Shown: piece by piece, positions 46,220-55,385 of the stretch
Numbering within the stretch: the stretch's first letter is position 1
Layout of the letters: every line of letters starts with the position of its first letter
NCBI GenBank assembly: GCA_022008415.1
Contig: JAIRBC010000014.1
Coordinates: 62,001-126,000 of the forward strand
Length of the DNA: 64,000 nucleotides
Direction of reading: 5' to 3'
Source: Cerina litoralis
GTDB lineage: Bacteria; Bacteroidota; Bacteroidia; Flavobacteriales; Flavobacteriaceae
Program-made: the position numbers and the translations under genes
Notes under the pieces: model-generated
Databases searched by the model: none
Told to the model about the DNA's origin: nothing
What the model saw: the letters and a program-made list of their open reading frames with translations, nothing else

Positions 46220-46867
46220 ATGCACGCAAATAAAGTCCTTACTTTCCTAATGATGTTTGCCGTTGTTGGGGCGAACGCCCAAAAAAACATTTACCAGAGC
46301 CATAAATTCTCCGAGCTGAGCAAGGATCACCATATTCTGGCCATTATCCCCTTCTTTACCAATTTGGAACTAAAAGTCCCGGTTTCTAAGGAAGAGCAAA
46401 ATGAATTGGAAAAAAAGGAAGGCTATGCGGTACAAAATGCATTGGAGACCTATTTTTCAATGAGCCAAAAAAGAAAGAAATTTAGCGTTGAGTTCCAGAA
46501 CATCAAAAATACCAACGCCGTGTTGACCCAGAACAACATCAACTATCAGAACATCGACACCTATACCATAAAGCAACTGAGCGAAATATTGGGAGTAGAC
46601 GGGATTATCAGCGGAAACCTGGAGCTGAATATCCTGCTTTCTGAAGGGGCGGAAACCGATTTCAGCTTTATAGACTATATTTTGGGAGATGCCGATTACG
46701 GATGGATAGGCATTAAAATAAGTGATGGTAAAACTGGGAAACTACTATGGAAATACGAAAAGGAAATTACCAAAAAATCGGGCAAGAATACGGATGACCT
46801 GATCGACAAGATGATGAAAGCAGCGGCCCGAAAATTCCCTTATGACAAGCAAAAACCAAAACCTTGA
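46220..46867 (+). CDS. Secreted hypothetical protein, possibly CsgG-like fold
   Basis: Start set at ATG 46220, giving a clear signal peptide (MHANKVLTFLMMFAVVGANA). 215 residues. The mature part has the sequence HHILAIIPFFTNLELKV, later LGVDGIISGNLELNILLS and GWIGIKISDGKTGKLLWKYE, a pattern like that of lipoproteins with the CsgG/GNA1162 alpha-beta fold. No lipobox. It follows the M23 gene on the same strand. Function unknown. Confidence 0.7.
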   Translation: MHANKVLTFLMMFAVVGANAQKNIYQSHKFSELSKDHHILAIIPFFTNLELKVPVSKEEQNELEKKEGYAVQNALETYFSMSQKRKKFSVEFQNIKNTNAVLTQNNINYQNIDTYTIKQLSEILGVDGIISGNLELNILLSEGAETDFSFIDYILGDADYGWIGIKISDGKTGKLLWKYEKEITKKSGKNTDDLIDKMMKAAARKFPYDKQKPKP

Positions 46868-47287
46868 AAAGGCGTTCCGACAATCTGGAACACGCTACTA
46901 ACCGCTACATGTTTACTCGATAAAAAAAGATTTCAAGCGAGCAAATTGCCAAATTGACACCTCCGCTCCAGATAGTTATCGGGACGGTACCCCGCCAGTC
47001 CGCCCGTGCCATTCGGACGGGAATGATTGTCGGGCCGGCTCCCCTCGAAAAAAAGGGGAAGACCCAATGGTTCAAAATCAATGAACTTCCCTGCCAATAG
47101 GAACCCGAAACTTGAACAACAGAGGCGATTCTAACAATACACTCGGGTGTCTGAGCTAGAGAGTTCGAGAACAAAGCTTGCGAAGCCCGATCGGTGCGGG
47201 CAGGTATCGAATATCAAGGAGTTCACTATTGTAATCGATTGTTTTCAAAACGAGTATAACGCGGTACTCGGGCCATAGAGATAGACC
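46868..47287. other. Unexplained 420-bp intergenic stretch
   Basis: No protein family, tRNA, tmRNA or RNase P signature seen. GC-richer than the surrounding spacers, with small hairpins such as CCCCT-N7-AGGGG near 47040-47056 and CCCGT-N9-ACGGG near 47007-47025. A minus-strand 89-residue frame (46905-47174) looks spurious. Could hold a small RNA or decayed sequence. Confidence 0.35.
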
Positions 47288-48979
47288 CTATCTTATTAAC
47301 TTTTTGTACTTCAGCCTTTTTGGTATCAAATCCCCGCCCAAACGTTTCTTTTTGTTCTCTTCGTATTCCGTGAAGGAGCCCTCATAGAAGTAAACTTGGG
47401 AATCGCCTTCAAAGGAAAGGATATGGGTACAAATCCTGTCCAAAAACCAACGGTCGTGCGAGATTACCACCGCACAACCCGCAAAATTCTCCAGGCCTTC
47501 TTCCAGGGCCCGCAAGGTATTTACGTCAAGGTCATTGGTAGGCTCGTCTAACAGCAATACGTTGCCCTCTTCCTTTAAAGTCATGGCCAAATGGAGTCGG
47601 TTGCGCTCGCCCCCGGACAACATGCTCACCTTTTTATTCTGTTCGCTCCCCGAAAAATTGAACCTACTTAAGTACGCCCGGGAGTTCACCTGCCGCCCAC
47701 CCATCATTACAAGTTCTTGACCGTCGCTAAAATTTTCCCAAATAGATTTTTCCCTATCAATATTGGAATGGCTCTGATCCACATAGGCAATTTTGGCGGT
47801 GTCACCGACCACGAATTCTCCCTTGTCCGGGGTTTCCTCACCCATGATCATTCTAAAAATGGTGGTCTTCCCCGCTCCATTGGGACCAATTATCCCTACA
47901 ATTCCAGCTTGGGGAAGTTTAAAATTGAGATTCTCGTACAACAATTTATCCCCGTAGGCCTTGCTCACGCCTTTGGCTTCTATCACATTAGTACCCAACC
48001 GGGGCCCGTTGGGAATATAGATTTCCAATTTTTCATCGAGCTGCTTTTGATCTTGGCTCAACAGTTTGTCGTAGTTCTGCAAACGGGCCTTTTGCTTGGT
48101 CTGCCGTCCTTTGGCACCCTGCCGTACCCATTCTAGCTCGCGTTCCAGGGTCTTTTGGTGTTTGGATGCCTGTTTGCTCTCTTGTGCCATTCGTTTGGAT
48201 TTCTGATCTAACCAAGAGGAGTAGTTGCCTTTCCACGGGATCCCTTCCCCCCTATCCAGTTCCAAAATCCAGCCGGCCACGTTGTCCAAAAAATATCGAT
48301 CGTGGGTAACGGCGATTACCGTACCCTTGTATTGGGCCAAATGATGTTCCAACCAATGCACGGATTCGGCATCCAAGTGGTTGGTAGGTTCATCCAACAA
48401 CAGAATTTCAGGCTCTTGCAGCAATAACCTGCACAACGCCACCCTTCTACGCTCACCACCGGAAAGTACCCCAATTTTCTTATCGGGTTCCGGGGTCCTC
48501 AGCGCATCCATGGCTATTTCTAGTTTGGTATCCAATTCCCAGGCATTCGCGGCATCGATCTTGTCCTGCAACTCGGCCTGTTTGTCCATAAGCTTCTGCA
48601 TCTTGTCCGCATCCTCATAAACCTCGGGCAAGCCGAACATATCGTTTATCTTGTTGTATTCGTCCAAAATGGCAACCGTTTCGGCAGCTCCCTCTTTGAC
48701 GACTTCCAAAACGGTCTTATTTTCGTCCAACAGGGGCTCCTGTTCCAAATAGCCCACCTTATACCCCGGAGAAAAAACCACATCGCCCTGATAGTCCTTG
48801 TCGACCCCGGCAATTATTCTGAGCAATGTAGATTTACCGGAACCGTTGAGCCCAAGAATACCGATCTTGGCCCCATAAAAAAAACTTAGATAGATGTTCT
48901 TAAGCACCGGGGTATTGGCGGTCTTATAGGTTTTGGTAACCCCGGACATGGAAAAGATGACTTTTTTATCGTCGGACAT
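47288..48979 (-). CDS. ettA: Energy-dependent translational throttle protein EttA (ABC-F)
   Basis: 563 residues. Two ABC domains without membrane parts: Walker A GLNGSGKST and GPNGAGKTT, signatures LSGGERRR and LSGGERNR, Walker B ILLLDEPTNHLDAES and VLLLDEPTNDLD. The long inter-domain linker (about 240-330) and the arm insertion are as in EttA. It binds the ribosomal E site and gates the first elongation cycle by ATP/ADP ratio. Single gene. Confidence 0.95.
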   Translation of the reverse strand: MSDDKKVIFSMSGVTKTYKTANTPVLKNIYLSFFYGAKIGILGLNGSGKSTLLRIIAGVDKDYQGDVVFSPGYKVGYLEQEPLLDENKTVLEVVKEGAAETVAILDEYNKINDMFGLPEVYEDADKMQKLMDKQAELQDKIDAANAWELDTKLEIAMDALRTPEPDKKIGVLSGGERRRVALCRLLLQEPEILLLDEPTNHLDAESVHWLEHHLAQYKGTVIAVTHDRYFLDNVAGWILELDRGEGIPWKGNYSSWLDQKSKRMAQESKQASKHQKTLERELEWVRQGAKGRQTKQKARLQNYDKLLSQDQKQLDEKLEIYIPNGPRLGTNVIEAKGVSKAYGDKLLYENLNFKLPQAGIVGIIGPNGAGKTTIFRMIMGEETPDKGEFVVGDTAKIAYVDQSHSNIDREKSIWENFSDGQELVMMGGRQVNSRAYLSRFNFSGSEQNKKVSMLSGGERNRLHLAMTLKEEGNVLLLDEPTNDLDVNTLRALEEGLENFAGCAVVISHDRWFLDRICTHILSFEGDSQVYFYEGSFTEYEENKKKRLGGDLIPKRLKYKKLIR

Positions 48980-49111
48980 TGTTTGGGTTATTGTGTTACT
49001 GGGTTATTGTGTTCCTGTAGATTTGATAAAGGGATGGATAAAAATTGTTTCAGGTTTCCTTTGTTTCTAGTTTCAGGCCCTAACGTTGAAGCATGAAACC
49101 AGAAACTTTTT

Positions 49112-49294
49112 TCAAACTCTTCCTTTCAGTGCGTTGAACACCCAAGCGATCGCAAAAAAGCCGATTCCCACGGATGCAAAGCCCCATCCGGCCACATCGT
49201 CGTACCTAAAGGCACCGAGCGCGATCAATGCCAACCCTACAATTATCATGATAAAGGTTGCCCATGCCAGTACTGTATTCTTGTTCATTCCCAT
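49112..49294 (-). CDS. CAL67264 family small membrane protein
   Basis: 60 residues (MGMNKNTVLAWATF start, at 49294 or 49288). Two membrane helices (about 8-27 and 35-54), with FRYDDVAGWGFASVGIGF between and inside the second. Found widely in Flavobacteriia and known only by family name. It is too short for many gene callers. A large inverted repeat lies just upstream (49316-49385). Confidence 0.85.
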   Translation of the reverse strand: MGMNKNTVLAWATFIMIIVGLALIALGAFRYDDVAGWGFASVGIGFFAIAWVFNALKGRV

Positions 49295-49315
49295 TTTCAG
49301 TCGGTTTTTTGGTAT

Positions 49316-49385
49316 GGAACTAAGCCAGACCCCTTGTTTTAACCGCAAATTTCACATTTCCAAACAAAGGGTCCGGCTTAGTTCC
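49316..49385. repeat. Long inverted repeat, 24-bp arms
   Basis: Arms 49316-49339 and 49362-49385 are complementary with two mismatches; the loop is 22 nt. Each arm contains GGAACTAAGCC or its complement. It lies between the end of the Gfo/Idh gene (49437) and the CAL67264 start, and could work as terminator or as a structured leader; no T-run follows. Confidence 0.75.
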
Positions 49386-49436
49386 TCATCAAATATCGTA
49401 AATTTTTAAGACCTAATAGTTAGAGCCGTTAAAAGA

Positions 49437-50420
49437 TTACACTTCAAAAGGAAAAACGATTCCCGTCCGGGTCCTTACTTCATCCATCAACCCTACCAAA
49501 TCCATGCTATTTTGATGGGTCCATAGCTCGCTTTGTTTTTTCCCTTGCCTCAAACAGTCCTGTACTTCCTCTATTTCATGGGCGTAACCCTTCCCTATTT
49601 TAGGAATATGGAATGCTTCAGTTTCACCATTCCTCTCCCAGGTAAATCCTTGGGTCTCATGCCAACGGGGATCGATAAATAGAGTTCCCTTAGACCCCCC
49701 AATTTCTACCCGCATGCCCGATTTGGAGGTAAGTCCGCTATACAGTAGGGCCTGGGCCTTGGGATAATCAAAAATCATGGAAGTTTGAATCTCTACCCCG
49801 GTATGGTGAAATCTAGATGTCGCCAAAATATTTTCAGGTTTGCCCATCATCAAATAGGTTAGGAAGATAGGGTAAATGCCAATATCCAGCAAAGACCCCC
49901 CGGCTAATTCCGGATTTAAAAGCCTCCCTTTTTCGTCCCGGTCCAAAGCATAAAAGGCAAAATCGGAAGACATATGCCCTATTTCACCGATTACCCCTTC
50001 CACAACCATTTGTTTTATCTTTCTGATGGCCGGATTAAAACGGCTCCAAAGGGCCTCCATCATAAAGACATTGTTCCGTTTCGATGCGGCGATCATATTT
50101 TTTACCTCAGCCCTGTTAACGCCCATGGGTTTTTCACATAGTACGGGATTTCCATGATCCATCGCAGCGATGCTGTGTTCGGCGTGGTAGGTATGGGGGG
50201 TTGCTATATAGATCACGTCGATTTCCTCGCAATTATAGAGTTCCTCGTAACTTCCAAAAAATCGGCTTGCCCCGTATGTATCCCCAAATTTTTTGGCTCG
50301 ATCCAAATTCCGACTGCCCACGGCTACCAGTTCCCCATCGGGAACCAAAAGTAGGTCCTTGGCAAAACTATGCGCAATATGACCAGGGCCTAAGATGCCC
50401 CAACGTATTTTTTTCTTCAT
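49437..50420 (-). CDS. Gfo/Idh/MocA family oxidoreductase, cytoplasmic
   Basis: Start set at ATG 50420, 21 nt behind a perfect -7 box. 327 residues without signal peptide, unlike the two Tat-exported relatives in the window. Rossmann motif WGILGPGHIAHSFAKDL, IATPHTYHAEH, CEKPMGVNRAEV, and FMMEALWSRFNP. The sequence is of the dihydrodiol/xylose dehydrogenase-like type, NADP-linked, acting on small sugars or diols. Substrate not known. Divergent from the carboxylase gene. Confidence 0.88.
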   Translation of the reverse strand: MKKKIRWGILGPGHIAHSFAKDLLLVPDGELVAVGSRNLDRAKKFGDTYGASRFFGSYEELYNCEEIDVIYIATPHTYHAEHSIAAMDHGNPVLCEKPMGVNRAEVKNMIAASKRNNVFMMEALWSRFNPAIRKIKQMVVEGVIGEIGHMSSDFAFYALDRDEKGRLLNPELAGGSLLDIGIYPIFLTYLMMGKPENILATSRFHHTGVEIQTSMIFDYPKAQALLYSGLTSKSGMRVEIGGSKGTLFIDPRWHETQGFTWERNGETEAFHIPKIGKGYAHEIEEVQDCLRQGKKQSELWTHQNSMDLVGLMDEVRTRTGIVFPFEV

Positions 50421-50441
50421 GATGTGTATTTTCAATTTTCC

Positions 50442-50449
50442 CAAAGTTA
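50442..50449 (-). promoter_or_regulatory. -7 box of the cytoplasmic oxidoreductase gene
   Basis: TAACTTTG on the minus strand, exact TAnnTTTG, 21 nt before the start at 50420. Confidence 0.6.
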
Positions 50450-50610
50450 ATGAATATTACTCCTTATCTTTATCCATTATATAATGGTTATTGGGTTATT
50501 GGGCTAAGTTGATAATTCCAAAGGATGCCGTATTAAACCAATGACCTAATCCCAACACAAAACCGGAAAGCACAACGCCACACGCTTCCATTAAAAAAAG
50601 ATTACAACCT

Positions 50611-52239
50611 ATGAATATCGATTTCAACAAGAACGAAGACCACAATAAACTCTTGGTTGCCGATTTAAAAAAAAGGCTCGCCAAGGTTAAGTTGGGGGGC
50701 GGCAAAAGCCGATTGGAAAAACAACGGGCACAAGGTAAAATGACCGCTAGGGAACGTATAGACTATCTTTTGGACACGGATAGTAAGTCCATTGAAATCG
50801 GAGCCTTTGTTGGGGATCAAATGTACGCGGAACACGGGGGTTGTCCGTCGGGAGGCGTGGTCGTAAAAATGGGGTCTGTTTCAGGAAAACAATGTATCGT
50901 CGTTGCCAACGACGCCACGGTCAAGGCAGGGGCGTGGTTCCCCATCACCGCAAAAAAGAACCTTAGGGCGCAGGAGATAGCCATGGAAAACAGGTTGCCT
51001 ATCATCTATCTGGTAGACAGCGCAGGCGTTTACCTCCCTATGCAGGACGAAATTTTCCCGGACAAGGAACACTTTGGCCGTATTTTCAGGAACAACGCCG
51101 TTATGAGCAGTATGGGAATCACCCAAATCTCTGCCGTCATGGGCAGTTGCGTGGCCGGGGGTGCCTATTTGCCGATAATGAGCGACGAGGCCTTGATCGT
51201 GGATAAAACCGGGAGTATCTTCTTGGCTGGGAGCTATCTGGTAAAAGCGGCGATAGGGGAAGAAGTTGACAATGAAACCTTGGGCGGGGCCTCTACGCAT
51301 TGCGAGATCAGTGGGGTTACCGACTATAAGGCCAAGGACGACAAAAACGCCCTGGATACGATAAAAAATATCATGGACAAGATCGGGGATTTTGAAAAGG
51401 CGGGCTTCAACAGGATCCAAACCCATAAACCCAAGGATAATCCAGAGGAAATCTATGGCCTGTTACCCAGTTCCCGCACCGATCAATTCGATATGCTGGA
51501 GATCATAAAACGCTTGGTCGATAATTCGGAATTTGAACAATACAAGGAAGATTACGGTAAAACGCTGCTTACAGGCTATGCCCGTATCGACGGTTGGGCC
51601 GTGGGCATCGTGGCCAACCAGCGAAAAGTGGTGAAAAACGGGAAAAGGGAAATGCAGTTCGGCGGGGTCATCTATTCCGATTCTGCGGACAAAGCCACCC
51701 GGTTTATCGCCAATTGTAACCAAAAGAAGATCCCGCTGGTATTTCTACAGGACGTCACCGGATTTATGGTGGGCAGTAAAAGCGAACAGGGAGGAATCAT
51801 CAAGGACGGGGCAAAAATGGTAAACGCGGTAAGCAATTCGGTCGTCCCAAAATTTACCGTGGTCATCGGCAACAGCTATGGCGCCGGGAACTATGCCATG
51901 TGTGGCAAGGCCTACGACCCACGATTGATCGTCGCCTGGCCCAGTGCCGCCTTGGCCGTGATGAGCGGCAACTCTGCCGCCAAGGTTTTATTGCAGATAG
52001 AAAAAGCTTCCTTAAAGAAACAGGGAGAAAAAATCGACGAAAAGAAGGAGGCCGAACTGTTCCATAAAATCAAGGAAAGGTACGATGAGCAAATCTCGCC
52101 CTACTATGCCGCCGCCCGCTTGTGGACCGATGCCGTCATTGACCCGTTGGAAACACGCACTTGGATCTCTATGGGGATAAGCGCTGCCAATCAGGCACCT
52201 ATCGAGAAGAAGTTCAATATGGGGGTGTTGCAGGTGTAG
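50611..52239 (+). CDS. Acyl-CoA carboxylase beta subunit (carboxyltransferase)
   Basis: 542 residues, the length of methylcrotonyl/propionyl-CoA carboxylase beta chains. Crotonase-like halves: RLEKQRAQGKMTARERIDYLL at the start, YLVDSAGVYLP, GGASTHCEISGV, FLQDVTGFMVGSKSEQGGI, VIGNSYGAGNYAMCGKAYDP. The sequence around DSAGVYLPMQDEIFPD resembles methylcrotonyl-CoA carboxylase, which acts in leucine breakdown, and so does the C-terminal end. The biotinylated alpha subunit is not in the window. Divergent from the oxidoreductase at 49437-50420. Confidence 0.93.
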   Translation: MNIDFNKNEDHNKLLVADLKKRLAKVKLGGGKSRLEKQRAQGKMTARERIDYLLDTDSKSIEIGAFVGDQMYAEHGGCPSGGVVVKMGSVSGKQCIVVANDATVKAGAWFPITAKKNLRAQEIAMENRLPIIYLVDSAGVYLPMQDEIFPDKEHFGRIFRNNAVMSSMGITQISAVMGSCVAGGAYLPIMSDEALIVDKTGSIFLAGSYLVKAAIGEEVDNETLGGASTHCEISGVTDYKAKDDKNALDTIKNIMDKIGDFEKAGFNRIQTHKPKDNPEEIYGLLPSSRTDQFDMLEIIKRLVDNSEFEQYKEDYGKTLLTGYARIDGWAVGIVANQRKVVKNGKREMQFGGVIYSDSADKATRFIANCNQKKIPLVFLQDVTGFMVGSKSEQGGIIKDGAKMVNAVSNSVVPKFTVVIGNSYGAGNYAMCGKAYDPRLIVAWPSAALAVMSGNSAAKVLLQIEKASLKKQGEKIDEKKEAELFHKIKERYDEQISPYYAAARLWTDAVIDPLETRTWISMGISAANQAPIEKKFNMGVLQV

Positions 52240-52282
52240 GCCCCTTAATCCCAAAGGAGAAATCAGTTAAAGTATAAAATGG

Positions 52283-54010
52283 TTAATTCGACGCTTGTGG
52301 CCCACTGGTATACAGTTCCAAAAGTGTTTGGTTGACGTTCTTTTCCGTTAGCTCAAAGACCTTGATCTCCTTCTTTTGGGAGGTTGTGCCGTAATCCCGA
52401 TAGGTGGTGACTTTTAAATAGGTGGGGTCATAAGATCTGTTTCCGAAATACTTAAGGTTGATCAGCCATTGGCCCGTGGCACTGTTGTCTATCATAAACT
52501 GTTCCGAGGAATAGCCCCTTAGTTTTTCGTCCTTTATTCGCTCCGGGTTGTCTTCCAAGGTGTGGTTCCAGGTAAAATAGTGCTTACTGGGATGTACGAA
52601 CTGAAGGTCGAACTCCGCCTCGGAACTGTTCCATTCCACCAGTATCCTTATGGGCCAAATGCCCAGGTTATGCTGTAGCTCGTTCTTGCTTGTCCGGGTA
52701 TCTGAGCTTGTATAGAGCAGGTTGCCGGCCTCGACCTTGATGATGGAGTCGATGCCCTGCAATTGCCCGGCACGGTTGTCCGTTTTATGGGCGGCCATAT
52801 AGCGCCCATAAAAAATCAATCCCCTGTCGAGGTCACCGGCCTCACTATAGGCATTGGCAAGATCTCTATAAGACTGGGCATATCTTGGCCTTAGCTTAAA
52901 AACTTTGATATAGACGTCCCTGGCGGCTTCCCAGTCCCTATTTTCCTGATATACGTAGGCCAGGGCCTTAAGGGCCGGGGCATTTTCGGGAAAATTATCC
53001 TGAATCATTGAGAACAGTTCCCATGCCTTGGTCCTATCCTTCCATTTGTTTAAAAAATAGGTCCCGATATCCAAAAGATAGTAGGGGGAATCGTCGTACA
53101 GATCCTTTTTGCTCTTAAAGACCTCCAGCGCCCGGGCCTCCGATTCACTGTCGTAGATCTCCATTAAAAAAGCAGGAGGCTCGGCTACATAATTTCCCTT
53201 GACCGAGGCTTCGTCAAAGATGTTGTTGCGCAGTTTGGCACGATCATAGGGTTCGTCCAATCCTGGTTCCCTGTGCATCGACCCTCTTTTGGTATTGATT
53301 ATGATTACACCTCCAGCGGCTTGGGGCCCATATCGGGCATAGGCACTTGAGCCTTGAATGATAGCAATTCGTTTTATCTCGGATGCCGGAATAAAAGTAG
53401 GGGCATCAATTGTAATGGCACCGTCCAAATCATAAATAGTCGCTGGTGTACCCCTGAGAAGTGTGGGGGTAGGTCTTAAATATATATTGCCATTAGCTAT
53501 CCGTCCATGGAACCTCCCCTGTATGACCTCCATAAAATTCCTCGCACTTGGCCAGATGTCCTCTTCATCGAAGATCCGCATCGAAAATCCCGAGCGTCTT
53601 TTGTCTAACATTCCATGAGCCGAGCGCACCAGGTCCTTGTTGGTATCGTATTCCAAATCGAGGTTCCTTTGGATCCTTCCCTTCTTCTTTTCCACGACCA
53701 CCTCGTCCAGCTCTTCCACCTCTGGGGCCAGCTTAACGTTAAGGATGGAGGTCACGTCCTCTACGATGATCTCCACGGTCCGCATGCCCACATAGCTAAA
53801 CACGAGTACATCCCTAGGTTTTGCCTTGATGGTATAATTGCCCTTGGCATCTGTATTTGTGCCATTGTCCGTGCCTTTGACCGAAACATTGGCATTGACC
53901 AAAGGCTGCCCCAGATCAGTGACCCTGCCTGTGATGGTCTGGGTCGCCGATTGGGAAAATCCGGTAGAGGATAACAGGAGCAAGAATACGAATAGGGTGT
54001 TTTTCATCAT
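52283..54010 (-). CDS. Carboxypeptidase-like domain, TonB plug, TPR and DUF2135-like protein without barrel
   Basis: 575 residues, signal 1-19. Residues 22-95: CarboxypepD_reg-like (ITGRVTDLGQPLVNANVSVKG, KGNYTIKAKPRD). Residues 155-240: TonB-receptor plug (ARNFMEVIQGRF, EIKRIAIIQGSSAYARYGPQAAGGVIIINTK). Residues 290-410: TPR helices (APALKALAYVYQENRDWEAARDVYIKVF, AQSYRDLANAYSEAGDLDRG). Residues 445-550: beta sandwich like DUF2135 (IRILVEWNSSEAEFDLQFVHP). No beta-barrel follows the plug, so it cannot itself be a transporter; perhaps a periplasmic or outer-membrane adaptor. Role unknown. Confidence 0.82.
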   Translation of the reverse strand: MMKNTLFVFLLLLSSTGFSQSATQTITGRVTDLGQPLVNANVSVKGTDNGTNTDAKGNYTIKAKPRDVLVFSYVGMRTVEIIVEDVTSILNVKLAPEVEELDEVVVEKKKGRIQRNLDLEYDTNKDLVRSAHGMLDKRRSGFSMRIFDEEDIWPSARNFMEVIQGRFHGRIANGNIYLRPTPTLLRGTPATIYDLDGAITIDAPTFIPASEIKRIAIIQGSSAYARYGPQAAGGVIIINTKRGSMHREPGLDEPYDRAKLRNNIFDEASVKGNYVAEPPAFLMEIYDSESEARALEVFKSKKDLYDDSPYYLLDIGTYFLNKWKDRTKAWELFSMIQDNFPENAPALKALAYVYQENRDWEAARDVYIKVFKLRPRYAQSYRDLANAYSEAGDLDRGLIFYGRYMAAHKTDNRAGQLQGIDSIIKVEAGNLLYTSSDTRTSKNELQHNLGIWPIRILVEWNSSEAEFDLQFVHPSKHYFTWNHTLEDNPERIKDEKLRGYSSEQFMIDNSATGQWLINLKYFGNRSYDPTYLKVTTYRDYGTTSQKKEIKVFELTEKNVNQTLLELYTSGPQASN

Positions 54011-54134
54011 ATGATGTACAGACTAACCCTTTGAAGTTATAAAATTTTTAGAAAACGCAGGCGAATGTTTATAAAGTTGGTGGTGTTTTGGGAAGATCCA
54101 GGCAAACTGAGAAACAAGAAATCTCTGATTTTTT

Positions 54135-54441
54135 TTAAAATAAAAGGCTTGCCAAAGTCTCCCCCCGCAACACCTTCCCATTCCCGGTTTCCATAAATTT
54201 TGGGACTTGGATAATTTCCTTGGGTACCTCAAATTTCTGAATTGTTTTGAGGGATTTTATTTTTGTAAGTAGGTTTTCTGTATCAACCTTTCCTTCGACC
54301 AACAGAATCAATTTTTGGCCCAACTTGTCATCGGGTATACCGGCCGCGAAAAATCGGTTAGCGATAATCGGCATTAACTTTGCCTCGATCTGTTCCGGTA
54401 CCAATACGATACCGCCCGAATTGACAATGTTGTCATACCGT
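54135..54441 (-). pseudogene. Truncated 3' copy of menE
   Basis: Encodes about the last 100 residues of the o-succinylbenzoate-CoA ligase at 57928-59034 (shared: PEQIEAKLMPII, GIPDDKLGQKL, KIKSLKTIQKFEVPKEI, PKFMETGNGKV), with roughly ten differences and a changed tail (SLLF). It lacks the AMP-binding domain and a plausible start. Homology begins exactly where a REP-like hairpin ends (54442). It is the trace of a duplication and most likely not functional. Confidence 0.85.
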
Positions 54442-54468
54442 CCCCGCTAGCGCGAGCGTCACGCTCGT
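54442..54468 (-). repeat. REP-like hairpin 1 (inverted)
   Basis: CCCCGCTAGCGCGAGCGTCA and so on; the same element as 54624-54650 in opposite orientation. It abuts the truncated menE copy. Stem GAGCG-TGA-CGCTC on the other strand plus the GCTAGCGG tail. Confidence 0.8.
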
Positions 54469-54623
54469 ATCCACGTTACTATGATCGTTTATTGGTTTTA
54501 CGAAAGCACAGAATGATCTAGATCGCACAAAAATTTTTTGTCCCCTAGGCAAAGAAGATGGTCTGAGGACAACGCTGGCATGCGATTATTATGGTTATGC
54601 TATAATCGACGCCCGTACTCGGC

Positions 54624-54650
54624 ACGAGCGTGACGCTCGCGCTAGCGGGG
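54624..54650 (+). repeat. REP-like hairpin 2
   Basis: ACGAGCGTGACGCTCGCGCT then AGCGGGG. Stem GAGCG/CGCTC with TGA loop. Confidence 0.8.
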
Positions 54651-54700
54651 AAAGTTGGCTTTTGTCGTTAATTTAAACGTTTGTAGAAATAATTATGGAC

Positions 54701-54728
54701 ACAAGCGTGACGCTTGCGCCAGCGGGGG
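54701..54728 (+). repeat. REP-like hairpin 3 with compensated stem
   Basis: ACAAGCGTGACGCTTGCGCC then AGCGGGGG. Relative to the other copies G to A and C to T have changed at both ends of the stem, so pairing is preserved. Confidence 0.8.
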
Positions 54729-54768
54729 GAGGCCAGTAATCAAAGTAGCCCACATCATTTACTATTCA

Positions 54769-55341
54769 CTACCAAATAGTAAGACCTTTTTTATAATCAA
54801 CTATCCACTCCCCGTTTTCCTTCTTTAAACCATATAAAGCACTATATCCTGCTAATCTGCTTCTACTGATCCCAAGCTCCAAAACTGCTTCCGTATAATT
54901 TTCATTGAAATAAATTCGGGAAAATTCAAATAACAGATCAAAATTCGGAAAATCCATGGTCTTCCTCAATTCCAAGGAATCCGCAAGGATAATATGGTGT
55001 CCTTTTCTACTGGATAATGCATTGATATTTATTTCCTTATTCTTTAATTTCTTACTCAATAATACAGAGTAGTTTTTAGGTAATTCCATTTTTTCCTTAA
55101 TTGATTCCAAAGGCGTCATCAAAGGAAAAATAGCAACTATTAGTTTTACACTTTTTAAAGAATCCAATACATGATCACTTATTGTCGAAGTAATGCTGTC
55201 TTTGGGGAGCGGAGGCAAAGGAAGTGCATAGGTATCTACTATTTTGGAAATGATATCATTGGTGTTGAGTTCCATTTCGTTCTGAGAATAGCAGGTTAAT
55301 GCGATGGATGATAATAACCACATTAATATATTTTTAACCAT
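54769..55341 (-). CDS. Hypothetical exported protein in island
   Basis: 190 residues with a signal peptide (LLSSIALTCYSQ). No known domain. It has a helical start (NTNDIISKIVDTYALPLPP), a strand KLIVAIFPLMTP, and an end typical for a small beta-rich protein (YSALYGLKKENGEWIVDYKKG). AT-rich like the next two genes. It lies between REP copies 3 and 4. With the neighbour at 55535 it may be an immunity-type protein; that is inference only. Confidence 0.7.
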   Translation of the reverse strand: MVKNILMWLLSSIALTCYSQNEMELNTNDIISKIVDTYALPLPPLPKDSITSTISDHVLDSLKSVKLIVAIFPLMTPLESIKEKMELPKNYSVLLSKKLKNKEININALSSRKGHHIILADSLELRKTMDFPNFDLLFEFSRIYFNENYTEAVLELGISRSRLAGYSALYGLKKENGEWIVDYKKGLTIW

Positions 55342-55385
55342 AATCCTAGTTGTTTAGAAACCTTAGATTTTACCTCTTACCCGGC

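Larger units (their letters stand above)
54469..54768. other. Gene-free stretch with REP-like hairpins
   Basis: 300 bp between REP 1 and the hypothetical gene at 54769. Copies 2 and 3 of the REP are here; the remainder between them (54469-54623) shows no gene or known element. Confidence 0.4.

Noticed and set aside
46905-47174. 89-residue minus-strand frame
   Set aside because: No signal, no family pattern and no upstream -7 box; composition unlike the neighbouring genes. Treated as non-coding.
54135-54404. Functional small protein from the truncated menE copy
   Set aside because: It is only the C-terminal subdomain of the ligase, without AMP site and without its own plausible start or promoter.
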